Assembly: GCF_900101435.1 (NCBI RefSeq)
Contig: NZ_FMZH01000002.1
Coordinates: 62,001 to 126,000, forward strand
DNA length: 64,000 nt
DNA from: Pedobacter soli
GTDB taxonomy: Bacteria; Bacteroidota; Bacteroidia; Sphingobacteriales; Sphingobacteriaceae
Direction: 5' to 3'
Shown here: one piece after another, positions 42,353 through 50,570 of the stretch
Numbering within the stretch: position 1 is the first letter of the stretch
Layout: every line of letters starts with the position of its first letter
The notes under the pieces: generated by a model
The model's input: only the letters and a program-made list of their open reading frames with translations
Told to the model about the DNA's origin: nothing
Database searches by the model: none
Program-made: the position numbers and the translations under genes

Positions 42353-43087
42353 TTAATTCAAATTGTGGCCGGCACCCATTCCGCCATCTACATTGATAAT
42401 AGCGCCGCTAATGAAATTACTTTTGGCCACCGTGTACACCATTTCTGCCACGTCTGCTACTTCGCCTACACGATTGAGCAAATGCAGTCCTGCACTTTTA
42501 TCATCTTCTCCTGCATGCATGGGCGTGCGGATTACTCCTGGTGCAATGGTGTTTACCCTGATGTTACGTGTACCAAATTCGGCAGCGAGTTGCAGGGTTA
42601 ATGCGTGGATGGCCCCTTTGCTGGATATGGGCGCTGTACTTGGTGCACCGCCTAAAGCATGATATACTAATGGCGTACCAATGTTAATTACCACGCCACT
42701 GTTTTGCTTTAACATTTGTGGGATAATGCTTTGTGTGGTAAAATAAGTGCCTTTAAAATTGGTGTTTAAGAACCGGTTGAGGTAAGCTTCGTCTACTTCT
42801 AAAAACGGTTTTGTTTCATATATTCCGGCATTATTAACCAGCACATCTACCGAGCCAAACCTGGCTAAGGCTACTTCCAGTAAACGCGCTCCTGTGCTTT
42901 TATCGCTTACATTTCCGGCTACCATGGCTATATTTTCGCCGGCGCCAAGTTCCTGATAGACTTGTTCCAGTTTTTCGGCAGTTGTCGAATTCAAGATCAC
43001 ATTATGGCCTTTTTCGACAAATAAACGGGCTACTGCTTTACCAATGCCTGATGATGCACCGGTAACAATGATGGTTTGCTTTTTCAT
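42353..43087 (-). CDS. Short-chain dehydrogenase/reductase
   Basis: 244 aa. Classical SDR: cofactor loop TGASSGIGKAV at 9-19, NNAGIYE near 86-92, and GAIHALTLQLAAEFGTRNIRVNTIAPGVIRTPM. In place of the usual YxxxK the active-site region reads STAPISSKGAIHAL, so the Tyr is replaced (Ile or Pro at the position four before Lys). This may alter or abolish activity. NADP or NAD preference is unclear. Part of the YceI operon. Confidence 0.87.
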   Translation of the reverse strand: MKKQTIIVTGASSGIGKAVARLFVEKGHNVILNSTTAEKLEQVYQELGAGENIAMVAGNVSDKSTGARLLEVALARFGSVDVLVNNAGIYETKPFLEVDEAYLNRFLNTNFKGTYFTTQSIIPQMLKQNSGVVINIGTPLVYHALGGAPSTAPISSKGAIHALTLQLAAEFGTRNIRVNTIAPGVIRTPMHAGEDDKSAGLHLLNRVGEVADVAEMVYTVAKSNFISGAIINVDGGMGAGHNLN

Positions 43088-43091
43088 GGCT

Positions 43092-43310
43092 TTATTTTTT
43101 ATTGGCTGTAATGCCTTTTTCCCTTAAAACTGATACTTGTTCTCCGGCATAACCCCAGTCGTCCAGCTCAATTTCCTGGATAACAATGTGGGTAAGGTGC
43201 GGATCTTTGTTCAGGGTATCACTAATTAAATCGGTAGTCCCTTTAATCAAGGTTTGCTTTTGTTCGCGGGTAACACCTTCGCGTGTTACTTCTATTTTTA
43301 CGTATGGCAT
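43092..43310 (-). CDS. 4-oxalocrotonate tautomerase-like protein
   Basis: 72 aa. After removal of Met the chain begins with Pro (PYVKIEVTREGVTREQKQTLIKGTTDLISDTLNKDPHLTHIVIQEIELDDWGYAGEQV), the N-terminal proline base of tautomerases, and the length and beta-alpha-beta pattern fit. Substrate unknown. 4 bp before the SDR gene and 28 bp after YceI. Confidence 0.88.
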   Translation of the reverse strand: MPYVKIEVTREGVTREQKQTLIKGTTDLISDTLNKDPHLTHIVIQEIELDDWGYAGEQVSVLREKGITANKK

Positions 43311-43338
43311 GACTTTGTTTTTTTAAGTTTAACAATCC

Positions 43339-43875
43339 TTAAGCTGCAAGCTCGGCAGCGAGATCAACATTTAAATCAAAATCATTATAGATCAGTGTAT
43401 CGCCTAAATTCTGAAAGAAATTACCAGAACGGAATTTCATGTTGTATTTTGTCCTGTCGATAACAATTTTGCCACTGGCGATTAGTTTATCGTTGTTTAA
43501 ATCGACTTTAGCAACAAAACTTACTTCGTTAGTGATGTCTTTAATTGTTAAATCGCCGGTAATGTTGTAGTTGCTGTTATCTATGGCTTCTACTGCAGTA
43601 ATAGTAAAAAATGCTTCAGGGTGTTTTTCCGATGAGAAGAAATCGTCTGATGCCAGGTGTCCGGCAAATTGTGCGTTGGTGCCTTCATCTGTTACATCCA
43701 GAATAATAATTGAAGTAGTATCGATCGTAAATTTACCACCGGTAAGTTTATTGTTGCTCAATACAAGTTCGCCAGATTTGATTGCGATTGTTCCATTGTG
43801 TGCACCAGTTACTTTGCGGCCTATCCAGTTAATTTCGCTCTGAGCGCCATTAACGTTAAAATTTGTTGTTTCCAT
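43339..43875 (-). CDS. YceI family protein
   Basis: 178 aa without a signal peptide, which is unlike many YceI proteins. Lipocalin-like isoprenoid-binding domain: EINWIGRKVTGAHNGTIAIKSGELVL, GHLASDDFFSSEKHPEAFFTITAVEAI, ITGDLTIKDITNEVSFVAKV and DRTKYNMKFRSGNFFQNLGD. First gene of the five-gene operon; a Crp/Fnr gene and two CRP-type palindromes lie immediately upstream. Confidence 0.92.
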   Translation of the reverse strand: METTNFNVNGAQSEINWIGRKVTGAHNGTIAIKSGELVLSNNKLTGGKFTIDTTSIIILDVTDEGTNAQFAGHLASDDFFSSEKHPEAFFTITAVEAIDNSNYNITGDLTIKDITNEVSFVAKVDLNNDKLIASGKIVIDRTKYNMKFRSGNFFQNLGDTLIYNDFDLNVDLAAELAA

Positions 43876-43900
43876 TTTTTGTTGTTTTAAATTAACAGTA

Positions 43901-43908
43901 CAAATATG
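43901..43908 (-). promoter_or_regulatory. Putative -7 box of the YceI operon
   Basis: CATATTTG differs from TAnnTTTG only in the first base. No -33 TTTG is present; a CRP-type palindrome centred at 43938.5 occupies the position about 41-44 bp upstream of the predicted start. Confidence 0.5.
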
Positions 43909-43931
43909 GAAAGGATATGCGGGCTGGCTCC

Positions 43932-43982
43932 GTGATGTAAGTCACATTAGCCTAAGCACTGGTTTTATGTGATGTAGGTCAC
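43932..43982. promoter_or_regulatory. Two CRP/FNR-type operators
   Basis: GTGATGTAAGTCAC at 43932-43945 and GTGATGTAGGTCAC at 43969-43982 both fit GTGA-N6-TCAC, centres 37 bp apart, between a Crp/Fnr gene and the YceI operon. Confidence 0.75.
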
Positions 43983-43983
43983 T

Positions 43984-44556
43984 TTATGAATTATAGAGGC
44001 GGCTTAAGGTTTCGCGCGATACACCTAAATAAGCTGCAATTAATTGTTTGGGTACCAGGTTGTACAATTCGGGATACTGCGCCAATAATTCTTCGTACCG
44101 GTGTTTGGTATCGTTGTTCATGAAAGAAAGCAGCCTTTTTTGCGAAGCCACATATCCCTTATTGGTACGCCACCTGAAAAAATGTTCAATGGCATGTATT
44201 TCTTTGCAAAGTTTTTCGCGGTCGGCATTGGTCAAACACAACACTTCAGCATCCGTAATGCAATCCAGGCCAATCGTAGCTACATTTCCACTATACAGCG
44301 CGTCGAAATCTGAAGCCCACCAGGTAGGCATAGCAAACTGAAGGATAAACATCTTCAGATCGTCGTTAATGTAAAAAGCCTTTAAACAGCCAGAAGTGAC
44401 AAAGTACTCGCAGTTTACCCGGTCGCCGGCAGTAATAATCGCCTGGCCTTTTTTGAAAGATTGTGGCTTAAAATGAGAAAAAAAATAGTCGAACTGCTCA
44501 TCCGTTAAAGAAATAGTTTTGGCAACATAATTTTGAAGAATTTCTTTAGCTGACAT
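43984..44556 (-). CDS. Crp/Fnr family transcriptional regulator
   Basis: 190 aa, short for the family. Cyclic-nucleotide-binding-like domain at about 15-115 (FFSHFKPQSFKKGQAIITAGDRVNCEYFVTSGCLKAFYIN) and a C-terminal helix-turn-helix ending QLIAAYLGVSRETLSRLYNS. No cluster of Cys for an iron-sulfur centre. Bacteroidota have many such regulators with unknown ligands. Its likely targets are the two GTGA-N6-TCAC sites that start 2 bp after its stop codon. Confidence 0.9.
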   Translation of the reverse strand: MSAKEILQNYVAKTISLTDEQFDYFFSHFKPQSFKKGQAIITAGDRVNCEYFVTSGCLKAFYINDDLKMFILQFAMPTWWASDFDALYSGNVATIGLDCITDAEVLCLTNADREKLCKEIHAIEHFFRWRTNKGYVASQKRLLSFMNNDTKHRYEELLAQYPELYNLVPKQLIAAYLGVSRETLSRLYNS

Positions 44557-44583
44557 GGTGCTGTTATTTGGAATAAGTGAAAA

Positions 44584-44614
44584 TAAAATTAGAAAAATAA
44601 TGCAGTTTTAACAA
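44584..44614 (-). promoter_or_regulatory. Putative promoter of the Crp/Fnr gene
   Basis: TTG at 44612-44614, a 20-bp spacer, and TAATTTTA at 44584-44591 (last base differs from TAnnTTTG). Confidence 0.5.
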
Positions 44615-44780
44615 TTCACATTGTGTGCATCGCAACACCTAAAGGCAAAATCTTAAACTTAGATAATAATCACGCTGATTCATTAAGATACTCATCTGAT
44701 CAAAATTTGTATCAGCTTTAATACCATTTATGTGCCAAAACAGTCTTATTTTTATCGCCGAGATTAACCAACAACATATT

Positions 44781-46916
44781 ATGAATAAAAATTGGCTTAC
44801 CGTAACGGCTTGTACTTTAGCCATTGCGGCAAATGCTCAGCAAAAAGCTTTAACCGTTGCAGATTACCAAAGGGCGGAAAGTTTTATGGGCTATAACACC
44901 GCAAAGTACATCGATCATGCCAGTGTACAGCCCAACTGGCTTGAGGGCGATAAATTTTGGTACACCACAAAAAACCAAAGTACTGAGCAAACCTTTCTGG
45001 TCGATCCGGTAAAGAAAACCAAAACCTTAACCACTGAGTATAAAAATCCTCCTGCTTTACCTGCACGAATGTATAGGGGCCGCAACGAAGTGGTATCACC
45101 AGATGGTAAAAAATCCATTCTGATAAAAGACTACAATCTTTTTGTAAAAGATATTGCCTCAGGCCAATTAACCCAGCTCACTACTGATGGTGTTAAAGAT
45201 TATGGCTACGCCACTGATAACGCGGGTTGGAAGCATAGCGATGCCCCGATTTTGCGCTGGTCGCCGGATTCGAAAAAAATAGCCACCTTTCAACAAGATC
45301 AAAGGAATTCTAAAGATATGTATTTGGTAACTACCAATGTGGGCGCACCTGTTTTAAAAGCCTGGAAGTATCCTTTACCTGGCGATAAACAAATTGCTAC
45401 CATCAGACGTGTGGTAATTGATGTAGAAAACCCTAAAGTAGTGTCTTTAGCTATTCCTGCCGATCCGCACCGTGCAACTTTAAGTGACGACATTTCGAGC
45501 AGTGGTACTTTTGATGATATCGACTGGAAGGCCGATGGTTCGGAAGTGGCTTTTTTGTCTACCTCGCGCGATCATAAACAGGAAAAATTCCGCATTGCCA
45601 ATGCAACAACCGGAGCTGTTCGCGAAGTTTTCGAAGAAACCGTAAAAACGCAATATGAATCAGGGCAAGGAGCCATTAACTGGCGTTACTTACCTGCTTC
45701 TAAAGAAATTATCTGGTATTCGGAGCGCGATAACTGGGGACATCTGTATTTGTACGATGCAACAACTGGAAAAGTGAAAAACCAGATTACCAAAGGAAAC
45801 TGGGTGGTTAGCCGCCTGGTTAAGGTTGATGAAAAAAACCGTACGCTCTATTTCTTTGCTAATGGTCGTGAAGCAGGTAATCCTTACTTCAGCCATTTAT
45901 ATAAAATTGGTTTCGATGGTAAAAACCTGGTATCGTTAACACCTGAAGAAGGCAATCACCAGGTTACTTTTTCCCCATCATTCGAGTATTTTATTGATAG
46001 TTATTCGCAGCCCAATGTGCCAGCGGTTACCGTATTGCGGAGTATTAAAGGCAATCTGATTCAGAATTTAGAAAAAACAGATGTTTCGCGTTTATCGGCC
46101 ACCGGATGGAAAGCACCAACACCGGTTTCGGTTAAAGCTAAAGACGGTAAAACCGATATTTATGGTTTGGTATTTACGCCAACCCAAATGGATGCAACTA
46201 AAAAATACCCGGTTATCGATTATATTTATCCAGGTCCGCAGGGCGGAAGTGTGGGCAGCTGGGCATTTTCAGCCTCACGTGGAGATAACCAGGCATTAGC
46301 CGAACTGGGATTTATTGTAGTGGTAATGGAAGGAACCAGTAATCCAGATCGTTCTAAAAGCTTTCACGATATGAGCTATGGTAACATGGCCGAAAATACT
46401 TTGCCAGATCAGATTGCAGCTATTCGTCAGCTTTCTGCCAAATATCCTATGGATACTACTAAGGTAGGTATTTGGGGCCATTCAGGCGGTGGTTTTGCCA
46501 CTGCTGCAGCCATGTTCCGTTACCCCGATTTCTTTAAAGTGGGTATTGCCGAATCAGGTAACCATGATAACAGAAACTATGAGGATGATTGGGGCGAACG
46601 TTATAACGGTTTGGTAGAAAATTCGGATTATGAAGCACAGGCTAACCAGAACTATGCAAAAAACTTAAAAGGTAAATTAATGCTGGTACACGGTATGATG
46701 GACGATAACGTACCACCTTATAATACGTTATTGGTTGTAGAGGCTTTAGAAAAGGCTAATAAATCTTTCGATCTGGTTATTTTTCCAAACAGCGCACACG
46801 GTTATGGGGCTTATTCGCCTTACATGATGCGTCGCCGCTGGGATTATTTTGTACAGCATCTTTTAGGTGCTGAAACACCAAAAGATTACCCGATGCAAGG
46901 TTCAGTGAACAGATAA
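44781..46916 (+). CDS. S9 family dipeptidyl peptidase (DPP-IV like)
   Basis: 711 aa from ATG 44781, with signal peptide MNKNWLTVTACTLAIAANAQ. N-terminal beta-propeller (residues ~40-450; LRWSPDSKKIATF, IDWKADGSEVAFLSTSRD). C-terminal alpha/beta hydrolase with catalytic Ser568 in WGHSGGGFAT, Asp641/642 in GMMDDNVPP and His673 in NSAHGYG. The nucleophile elbow GHSGGG differs from the usual GWSYGG. It trims dipeptides from periplasmic oligopeptides. Followed by a good terminator. Confidence 0.92.
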   Translation: MNKNWLTVTACTLAIAANAQQKALTVADYQRAESFMGYNTAKYIDHASVQPNWLEGDKFWYTTKNQSTEQTFLVDPVKKTKTLTTEYKNPPALPARMYRGRNEVVSPDGKKSILIKDYNLFVKDIASGQLTQLTTDGVKDYGYATDNAGWKHSDAPILRWSPDSKKIATFQQDQRNSKDMYLVTTNVGAPVLKAWKYPLPGDKQIATIRRVVIDVENPKVVSLAIPADPHRATLSDDISSSGTFDDIDWKADGSEVAFLSTSRDHKQEKFRIANATTGAVREVFEETVKTQYESGQGAINWRYLPASKEIIWYSERDNWGHLYLYDATTGKVKNQITKGNWVVSRLVKVDEKNRTLYFFANGREAGNPYFSHLYKIGFDGKNLVSLTPEEGNHQVTFSPSFEYFIDSYSQPNVPAVTVLRSIKGNLIQNLEKTDVSRLSATGWKAPTPVSVKAKDGKTDIYGLVFTPTQMDATKKYPVIDYIYPGPQGGSVGSWAFSASRGDNQALAELGFIVVVMEGTSNPDRSKSFHDMSYGNMAENTLPDQIAAIRQLSAKYPMDTTKVGIWGHSGGGFATAAAMFRYPDFFKVGIAESGNHDNRNYEDDWGERYNGLVENSDYEAQANQNYAKNLKGKLMLVHGMMDDNVPPYNTLLVVEALEKANKSFDLVIFPNSAHGYGAYSPYMMRRRWDYFVQHLLGAETPKDYPMQGSVNR

Positions 46917-46921
46917 TTTTG

Positions 46922-46948
46922 AAGAGCAGCTATTTAGCTGCTCTTTTT
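46922..46948 (+). terminator. Terminator of the S9 peptidase gene
   Basis: AAGAGCAGCTA and TAGCTGCTCTT pair around TT, followed by TTT. Confidence 0.85.
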
Positions 46949-46995
46949 GTTTAAATAAACACGTATTTTAGGTTATAAATAAAAAGGCCTAGACC

Positions 46996-47667
46996 ATGGA
47001 AAAAACGAAAGATCAGCACAATGTGATTATTACCGGCGCTACGGGCATGGTTGGCGAAGGTGTTTTAATGCGTTGCCTGGAAAGCAAAGAGATCGATACC
47101 GTTTTGGTGATTAACAGAAAACCCTGTGGTTATACGCACCCTAAACTTAAAGAAATTATCCATACCGACTTTTTTGACTTTTCAACCATCGAAAGCCAGC
47201 TATCGGGCTATCATGCCTGTTTCTTTTGTCTGGGTATAAGTTCGGTGGGGGTTGATAGCGAGGTATATTATAAAATGACCTATACTTTAACCATGCATGT
47301 GGCCGAAACATTGAGCAGGTTGAATAGCGGCATGACTTTTTGCTATGTATCTGGGGGCGGTACTGATGAAAACAGCCGCTTAAAATGGGCACAGGTAAAG
47401 GGTAAAACTGAAAACGATTTGAAGAAATTACCTTTTCAACAGGTTTTTAATTTTCGCCCGGGTTTTATTAAACCTCTGCCCGGTCAAAAATATGCGCATA
47501 AATTTTACAAATACATTAACTGGCTATTTCCCATTGGGAGGGCAGTTTATCCGGGTGGTTTCTGTACCATGGCCGAATTAAGCGATGCCATGATTCATAC
47601 TCTTAAGCAGCATAACCAAAGGCGGGTTTTGGAAGGGAAAGATATTATTGCTTTGGCAAAAGCATAA
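46996..47667 (+). CDS. NAD(P)-binding Rossmann protein (HTATIP2/epimerase-like)
   Basis: 223 aa. NAD-binding ITGATGMVGEGVLMRCLE at 13-30, ACFFCLGISSVGVDSEVYYKMTYTLTMHVAETLSRLN, and FCYVSGGGTDENSR around the usual catalytic region, with FNFRPGFIKPLPGQKYAH later. It resembles the atypical SDRs around HTATIP2 and YbjT. No partner gene nearby. Its stop codon lies inside the terminator hairpin. Confidence 0.82.
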   Translation: MEKTKDQHNVIITGATGMVGEGVLMRCLESKEIDTVLVINRKPCGYTHPKLKEIIHTDFFDFSTIESQLSGYHACFFCLGISSVGVDSEVYYKMTYTLTMHVAETLSRLNSGMTFCYVSGGGTDENSRLKWAQVKGKTENDLKKLPFQQVFNFRPGFIKPLPGQKYAHKFYKYINWLFPIGRAVYPGGFCTMAELSDAMIHTLKQHNQRRVLEGKDIIALAKA

Positions 47668-47698
47668 GCTCGGGCGCCAGTTGGCAGCCCGAGCTTAT
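47664..47698 (+). terminator. Terminator overlapping the stop codon
   Basis: A 12-bp stem ATAAGCTCGGGC/GCCCGAGCTTAT, whose left arm contains the TAA stop (47665-47667). Confidence 0.75.
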
Positions 47699-47745
47699 CT
47701 TGTTACCCAAACTGGATTAGGTTAATAATTGATCTGAAAAATATT

Positions 47746-48507
47746 TTAATATAAAGCTGCCGTAGCATCTTTATCTTTTTGTGATAATACCGTTGCACCA
47801 GAATTACACTGGCCACCGTTCATGAGCGATAAAGCATCTGTTCCGGTAACTCCAGGTACATTTGTAGCTGTCGATTCGCCACGTGCAGCCCAGTTGGTGT
47901 GCCTGAATGAGATGCAATGGCCAAATTCATGACAAATCGTTCTGGCACGTTGTGCAAATGAATTGCCGGCAATGTAACTTTTGTTGATTTTAATTAAAGC
48001 ACCAGCACTTCCACCTGATGGAAATTGACCCTGGCCACAGGTGCCCGATCCTAAATTTTCATCTTTAATCAGGATATCGTAAGGAGCTGCGGTTACCACA
48101 TTAAAGCGGAGTGTAGAGTTCGGTACTGCATTCCATTGGGCAATACCACTGTTAATTTCGCTGGTCATTGAGGTCATAGAAGGATCTATAAAAACCCTGA
48201 TGTTTAGCTTTTTGGTGCTGTTAACAATGCTCCCTGTGTAATATTGCTCCGTTTTTGGCCCTTCAGTAACAAAAGGGACTACCATATCTTTCGGAAACAG
48301 GATATCTTCTTCCACCACAAATTCGCTTCCGTTATCTACAATACTTTCGGCCGGGAAGCCCAGATCTTTAATGTATTGCAAAACTTTGTCGGCATTTTTT
48401 ACGGTTGCCTGTGGTTCGTCGGTTATCGTTTCCTGGTTTTTTTTACACGATACGATTACAAGGGTCATCATCGCTGCCACAGCGATAGTTTGAATTAATT
48501 TTTTCAT
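47746..48507 (-). CDS. M57-family zinc metalloprotease lipoprotein
   Basis: 253 aa from ATG 48507; the longer frame to 48552 runs across the promoter. Lipoprotein signal MKKLIQTIAVAAMMTLVIVSC with Cys at residue 21. The zinc motif HEFGHCISFRH (HExxHxxxxxH) sits near residue 190, preceded by ARTICHE. This matches the Bacteroidota M57 (dual-action HEIGH) group. Substrate unknown. Acts outside the inner membrane. Confidence 0.88.
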   Translation of the reverse strand: MKKLIQTIAVAAMMTLVIVSCKKNQETITDEPQATVKNADKVLQYIKDLGFPAESIVDNGSEFVVEEDILFPKDMVVPFVTEGPKTEQYYTGSIVNSTKKLNIRVFIDPSMTSMTSEINSGIAQWNAVPNSTLRFNVVTAAPYDILIKDENLGSGTCGQGQFPSGGSAGALIKINKSYIAGNSFAQRARTICHEFGHCISFRHTNWAARGESTATNVPGVTGTDALSLMNGGQCNSGATVLSQKDKDATAALY

Positions 48508-48538
48508 AAATAATAAGTTAGTTGTTTCGGTAACAAAA

Positions 48539-48560
48539 CAAATGTAACACAACTTGTTAC
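48539..48560 (-). promoter_or_regulatory. Promoter and palindrome upstream of the M57 protease
   Basis: TACATTTG at 48539-48546 is a perfect -7 box. GTAACA-N5-TGTTAC at 48544-48560 overlaps it on the upstream side, and a further GTAACA lies at 48530-48535. Confidence 0.55.
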
Positions 48561-48827
48561 ATTGGAATTTGACTGTGACAGAATTTTACACGAAAACTGA
48601 ATCTTGCTGTGCTGTAGCTAGGTTAAAATCGTTATTGTATTTTAAAATTTACACAAGTATATTTTTAATGCCTTATATTTTGTATGTTTATATTGTTTTT
48701 GAAGACTTCTTTAAAAGATTTTTACAGGCTGGTAAATAATTTTCAAAAATATTTTTTGTGTAAAAACTACACTGCCATAGGGTTGTCAGTGGGGTGTAGT
48801 TTCTTTGTGTAACTAAAGCAAAAAGAT
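48561..48827. promoter_or_regulatory. Region upstream of the DinB gene with an inverted repeat
   Basis: No gene is seen. AAACTACAC (48764-48772) and GTGTAGTTT (48794-48802) form a perfect 9-bp inverted repeat, and TTTCTTTG at 48800-48807 (one mismatch to TAnnTTTG) abuts it 20 nt before the DinB ATG. The repeat may be an operator. Confidence 0.45.
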
Positions 48828-49352
48828 ATGATACAAGAACCATTATTCGCTGAAACAAAAGAAGAAACTTCTCTTGTTTATTTAATGAAAAATTATGCTA
48901 ACTATAATTTCTGGGCCAATTTAGCCCTGGTAAACTGGTTAAAAAACCATCCGGAACATTTACTGGAACAAGAAGTTTTATCGAGCTTTAAAAGTGTAAA
49001 ATTAACCTTAGCCCATATCTTACAAACGCAGGAGTATTGGTATTCAATTTTAAGTAAAACCGAATTTGAATTTCGCGAGTATGGAAGTCTGGATAATGTC
49101 TTTGATGATTTGCTAAAACAGTCGGAAAATCTGGCGGTGTACGTTACCGCATTAAGCGAAAGCAGGCTTGAGGAAAATACACCAATTCAGAGCCCCTGGT
49201 TTACCAGCGATTTTCAGAACTTTGAATATGTAATGCATGTGTTTAACCACAGTACTTACCATCGTGGACAGATTATAACCATATGCCACAATTTAGGCAT
49301 TACCGGTGCACCTATGACGGATTATAATTTTTATAATGTGATGGCCAAATAA
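48828..49352 (+). CDS. DinB family protein
   Basis: 174 aa four-helix-bundle protein. Metal His ligands are LAHILQTQEYW near residue 64 and FNHSTYHRGQIITICHNLG near 144-162 (the family's HxxxH). Members include nickel/zinc-binding thiol transferases. Function here unknown. Single gene, with a strong terminator after it. Confidence 0.88.
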   Translation: MIQEPLFAETKEETSLVYLMKNYANYNFWANLALVNWLKNHPEHLLEQEVLSSFKSVKLTLAHILQTQEYWYSILSKTEFEFREYGSLDNVFDDLLKQSENLAVYVTALSESRLEENTPIQSPWFTSDFQNFEYVMHVFNHSTYHRGQIITICHNLGITGAPMTDYNFYNVMAK

Positions 49353-49389
49353 GGCATTTTTGTTCTGTCAGAAAAATAGATTAGTGATA

Positions 49390-49427
49390 AAAAAATGCGG
49401 ATGATTTGAAGATCATCCGCATTTTTT
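49390..49427. terminator. Bidirectional terminator
   Basis: AAAAAATGCGGATGAT and its exact complement with a 6-nt loop, flanked by A and T runs, between convergent genes. Confidence 0.9.
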
Positions 49428-49606
49428 TATTTCTTGTTGTCGTACTTTCGCTGGTTGTCTTTATTGGAAGTCTGATCAGACCTTTGACCACCACCATTGG
49501 TTATTCCCTGTATTTTTTTATCGGTTTTAACATCGTGATTAGCCCTGTCGGCGATTGAACTTCCCTGTACCGTCGGGTTGTTTTTTGGTGTGCCCGTGTT
49601 TTTCAT
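49427..49606 (-). CDS. Small hydrophilic hypothetical protein
   Basis: 59 aa from ATG 49606. Rich in Asn, Lys, Gly and Gln (NTGTPKNNPTVQGSSIADRANHDVKTDKKIQGITNGGGQRSDQ), no hydrophobic core, probably disordered; not recognised. The shared terminator and coherent composition make it a fair gene call. Confidence 0.5.
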   Translation of the reverse strand: MKNTGTPKNNPTVQGSSIADRANHDVKTDKKIQGITNGGGQRSDQTSNKDNQRKYDNKK

Positions 49607-49729
49607 AACTCTAAAATTTAGTGTAACCATATTGAAGAGCGCTACTATAACAACCGCAGGGCTTTCAATATGTTTTGTTTTTTTAGAGAAATGCTTTCAG
49701 CCGGTTTGTCAATATGCAGTTTTCCAATA

Positions 49730-49856
49730 AACTAAATATAAGTTTAGAGTTAGGTGACTGCCTTTTGAGTCGGTTAACCAATTTAAACAATTAACCAGTT
49801 TACAAATGGCAGTTTGTAATACCAATGAACCAATGGCTAATGAACGATTAAACCAC
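49730..49856. repeat. Short stretch of the word-like degenerate repeat
   Basis: GAGTCGGTTAACCAATTTAAACAATTAACCAGTTTACAAATGGCAG-type words (49771-49817) and ACCAATGAACCAATGGCTAATGAAC echo the repeats at 32.8-33.3 kb. Confidence 0.6.
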
Positions 49857-50558
49857 CTAATACAACAAAAATATAGTTGGTTTTTTATGCAAATCTATTT
49901 CCTCTTTGCGCCAGTTGTAAACGCTTTGGGTTTTAATAAATTCATCTTCACCAGTCAGGTTGCAGGCTACACAAACCTGGGTATTGGGTTTGCAGCTTTT
50001 TAAAACCTCTTCAAACAACTGGTTATTGCGGAAAGGTGTTTCGATAAAAATCTGGGTTTGTTTATAACGGCTCGCTGATAAATCTAAATCTTTAATCCTT
50101 TTGGTTCGCTGTTCTTTATCAATAGGCAAATATCCCCAAAAAGCAAAGCTTTGACCGTTAAAGCCTGATGCCATTAACGCCAGCAAGATAGAACTTGGCC
50201 CTACCAATGGTACTACTTTTATACCACGCTTGTGTGCTTCGGCAACAATATCCGCTCCGGGATCGGCAATGCCCGGGCAACCGGCTTCGCTCATTAAACC
50301 AACATCTTTACCTGCCGTAAGCTCTGTAAAAAATTGCCCTAAATCATTGCGGTTATGTTTACCATAATCATGAACGATTAAGTCCTTTTGCGGGGTCTTC
50401 AATCCGGCTTCCTTTAAAAAGCGGCGGGCTGTTTTGCTGTTTTCTACAATATAAGTGTCGATCTGGTTAATCGTATCAACCAGATAAGGGGTGAAAGTTT
50501 TGTGTGCTACCTCTTCAGCCAGCGGTACCGGAATAAGGTATAAAGTGCCTTTTTGCAT
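49857..50558 (-). CDS. RsmI-like tetrapyrrole-methylase-family rRNA methyltransferase
   Basis: 233 aa. LYLIPVPLAEE at the N-terminus, the SAM-binding GLMSEAGCPGIADPGADIVAEAHKRGIKVVPLVGPSSILLALMASGFNGQSFAFWGYLP and IFIETPFRNNQLFEEVL. This is the Bacteroidota paralog of RsmI, which 2'-O-methylates C1402 of 16S rRNA. A TATTTTTG box ends 4 nt upstream of the ATG. Confidence 0.88.
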   Translation of the reverse strand: MQKGTLYLIPVPLAEEVAHKTFTPYLVDTINQIDTYIVENSKTARRFLKEAGLKTPQKDLIVHDYGKHNRNDLGQFFTELTAGKDVGLMSEAGCPGIADPGADIVAEAHKRGIKVVPLVGPSSILLALMASGFNGQSFAFWGYLPIDKEQRTKRIKDLDLSASRYKQTQIFIETPFRNNQLFEEVLKSCKPNTQVCVACNLTGEDEFIKTQSVYNWRKEEIDLHKKPTIFLLY

Positions 50559-50562
50559 GCTA

Positions 50563-50570
50563 CAAAAATA
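50563..50570 (-). promoter_or_regulatory. Putative -7 box next to the RsmI-like start codon
   Basis: TATTTTTG, 4 nt before ATG 50558; perfect -7 match, no clear -33. Confidence 0.45.

Noticed and set aside
48554..48739. 61-codon frame upstream of DinB
   Set aside because: TTG start, AT-rich hydrophobic composition, no family resemblance.
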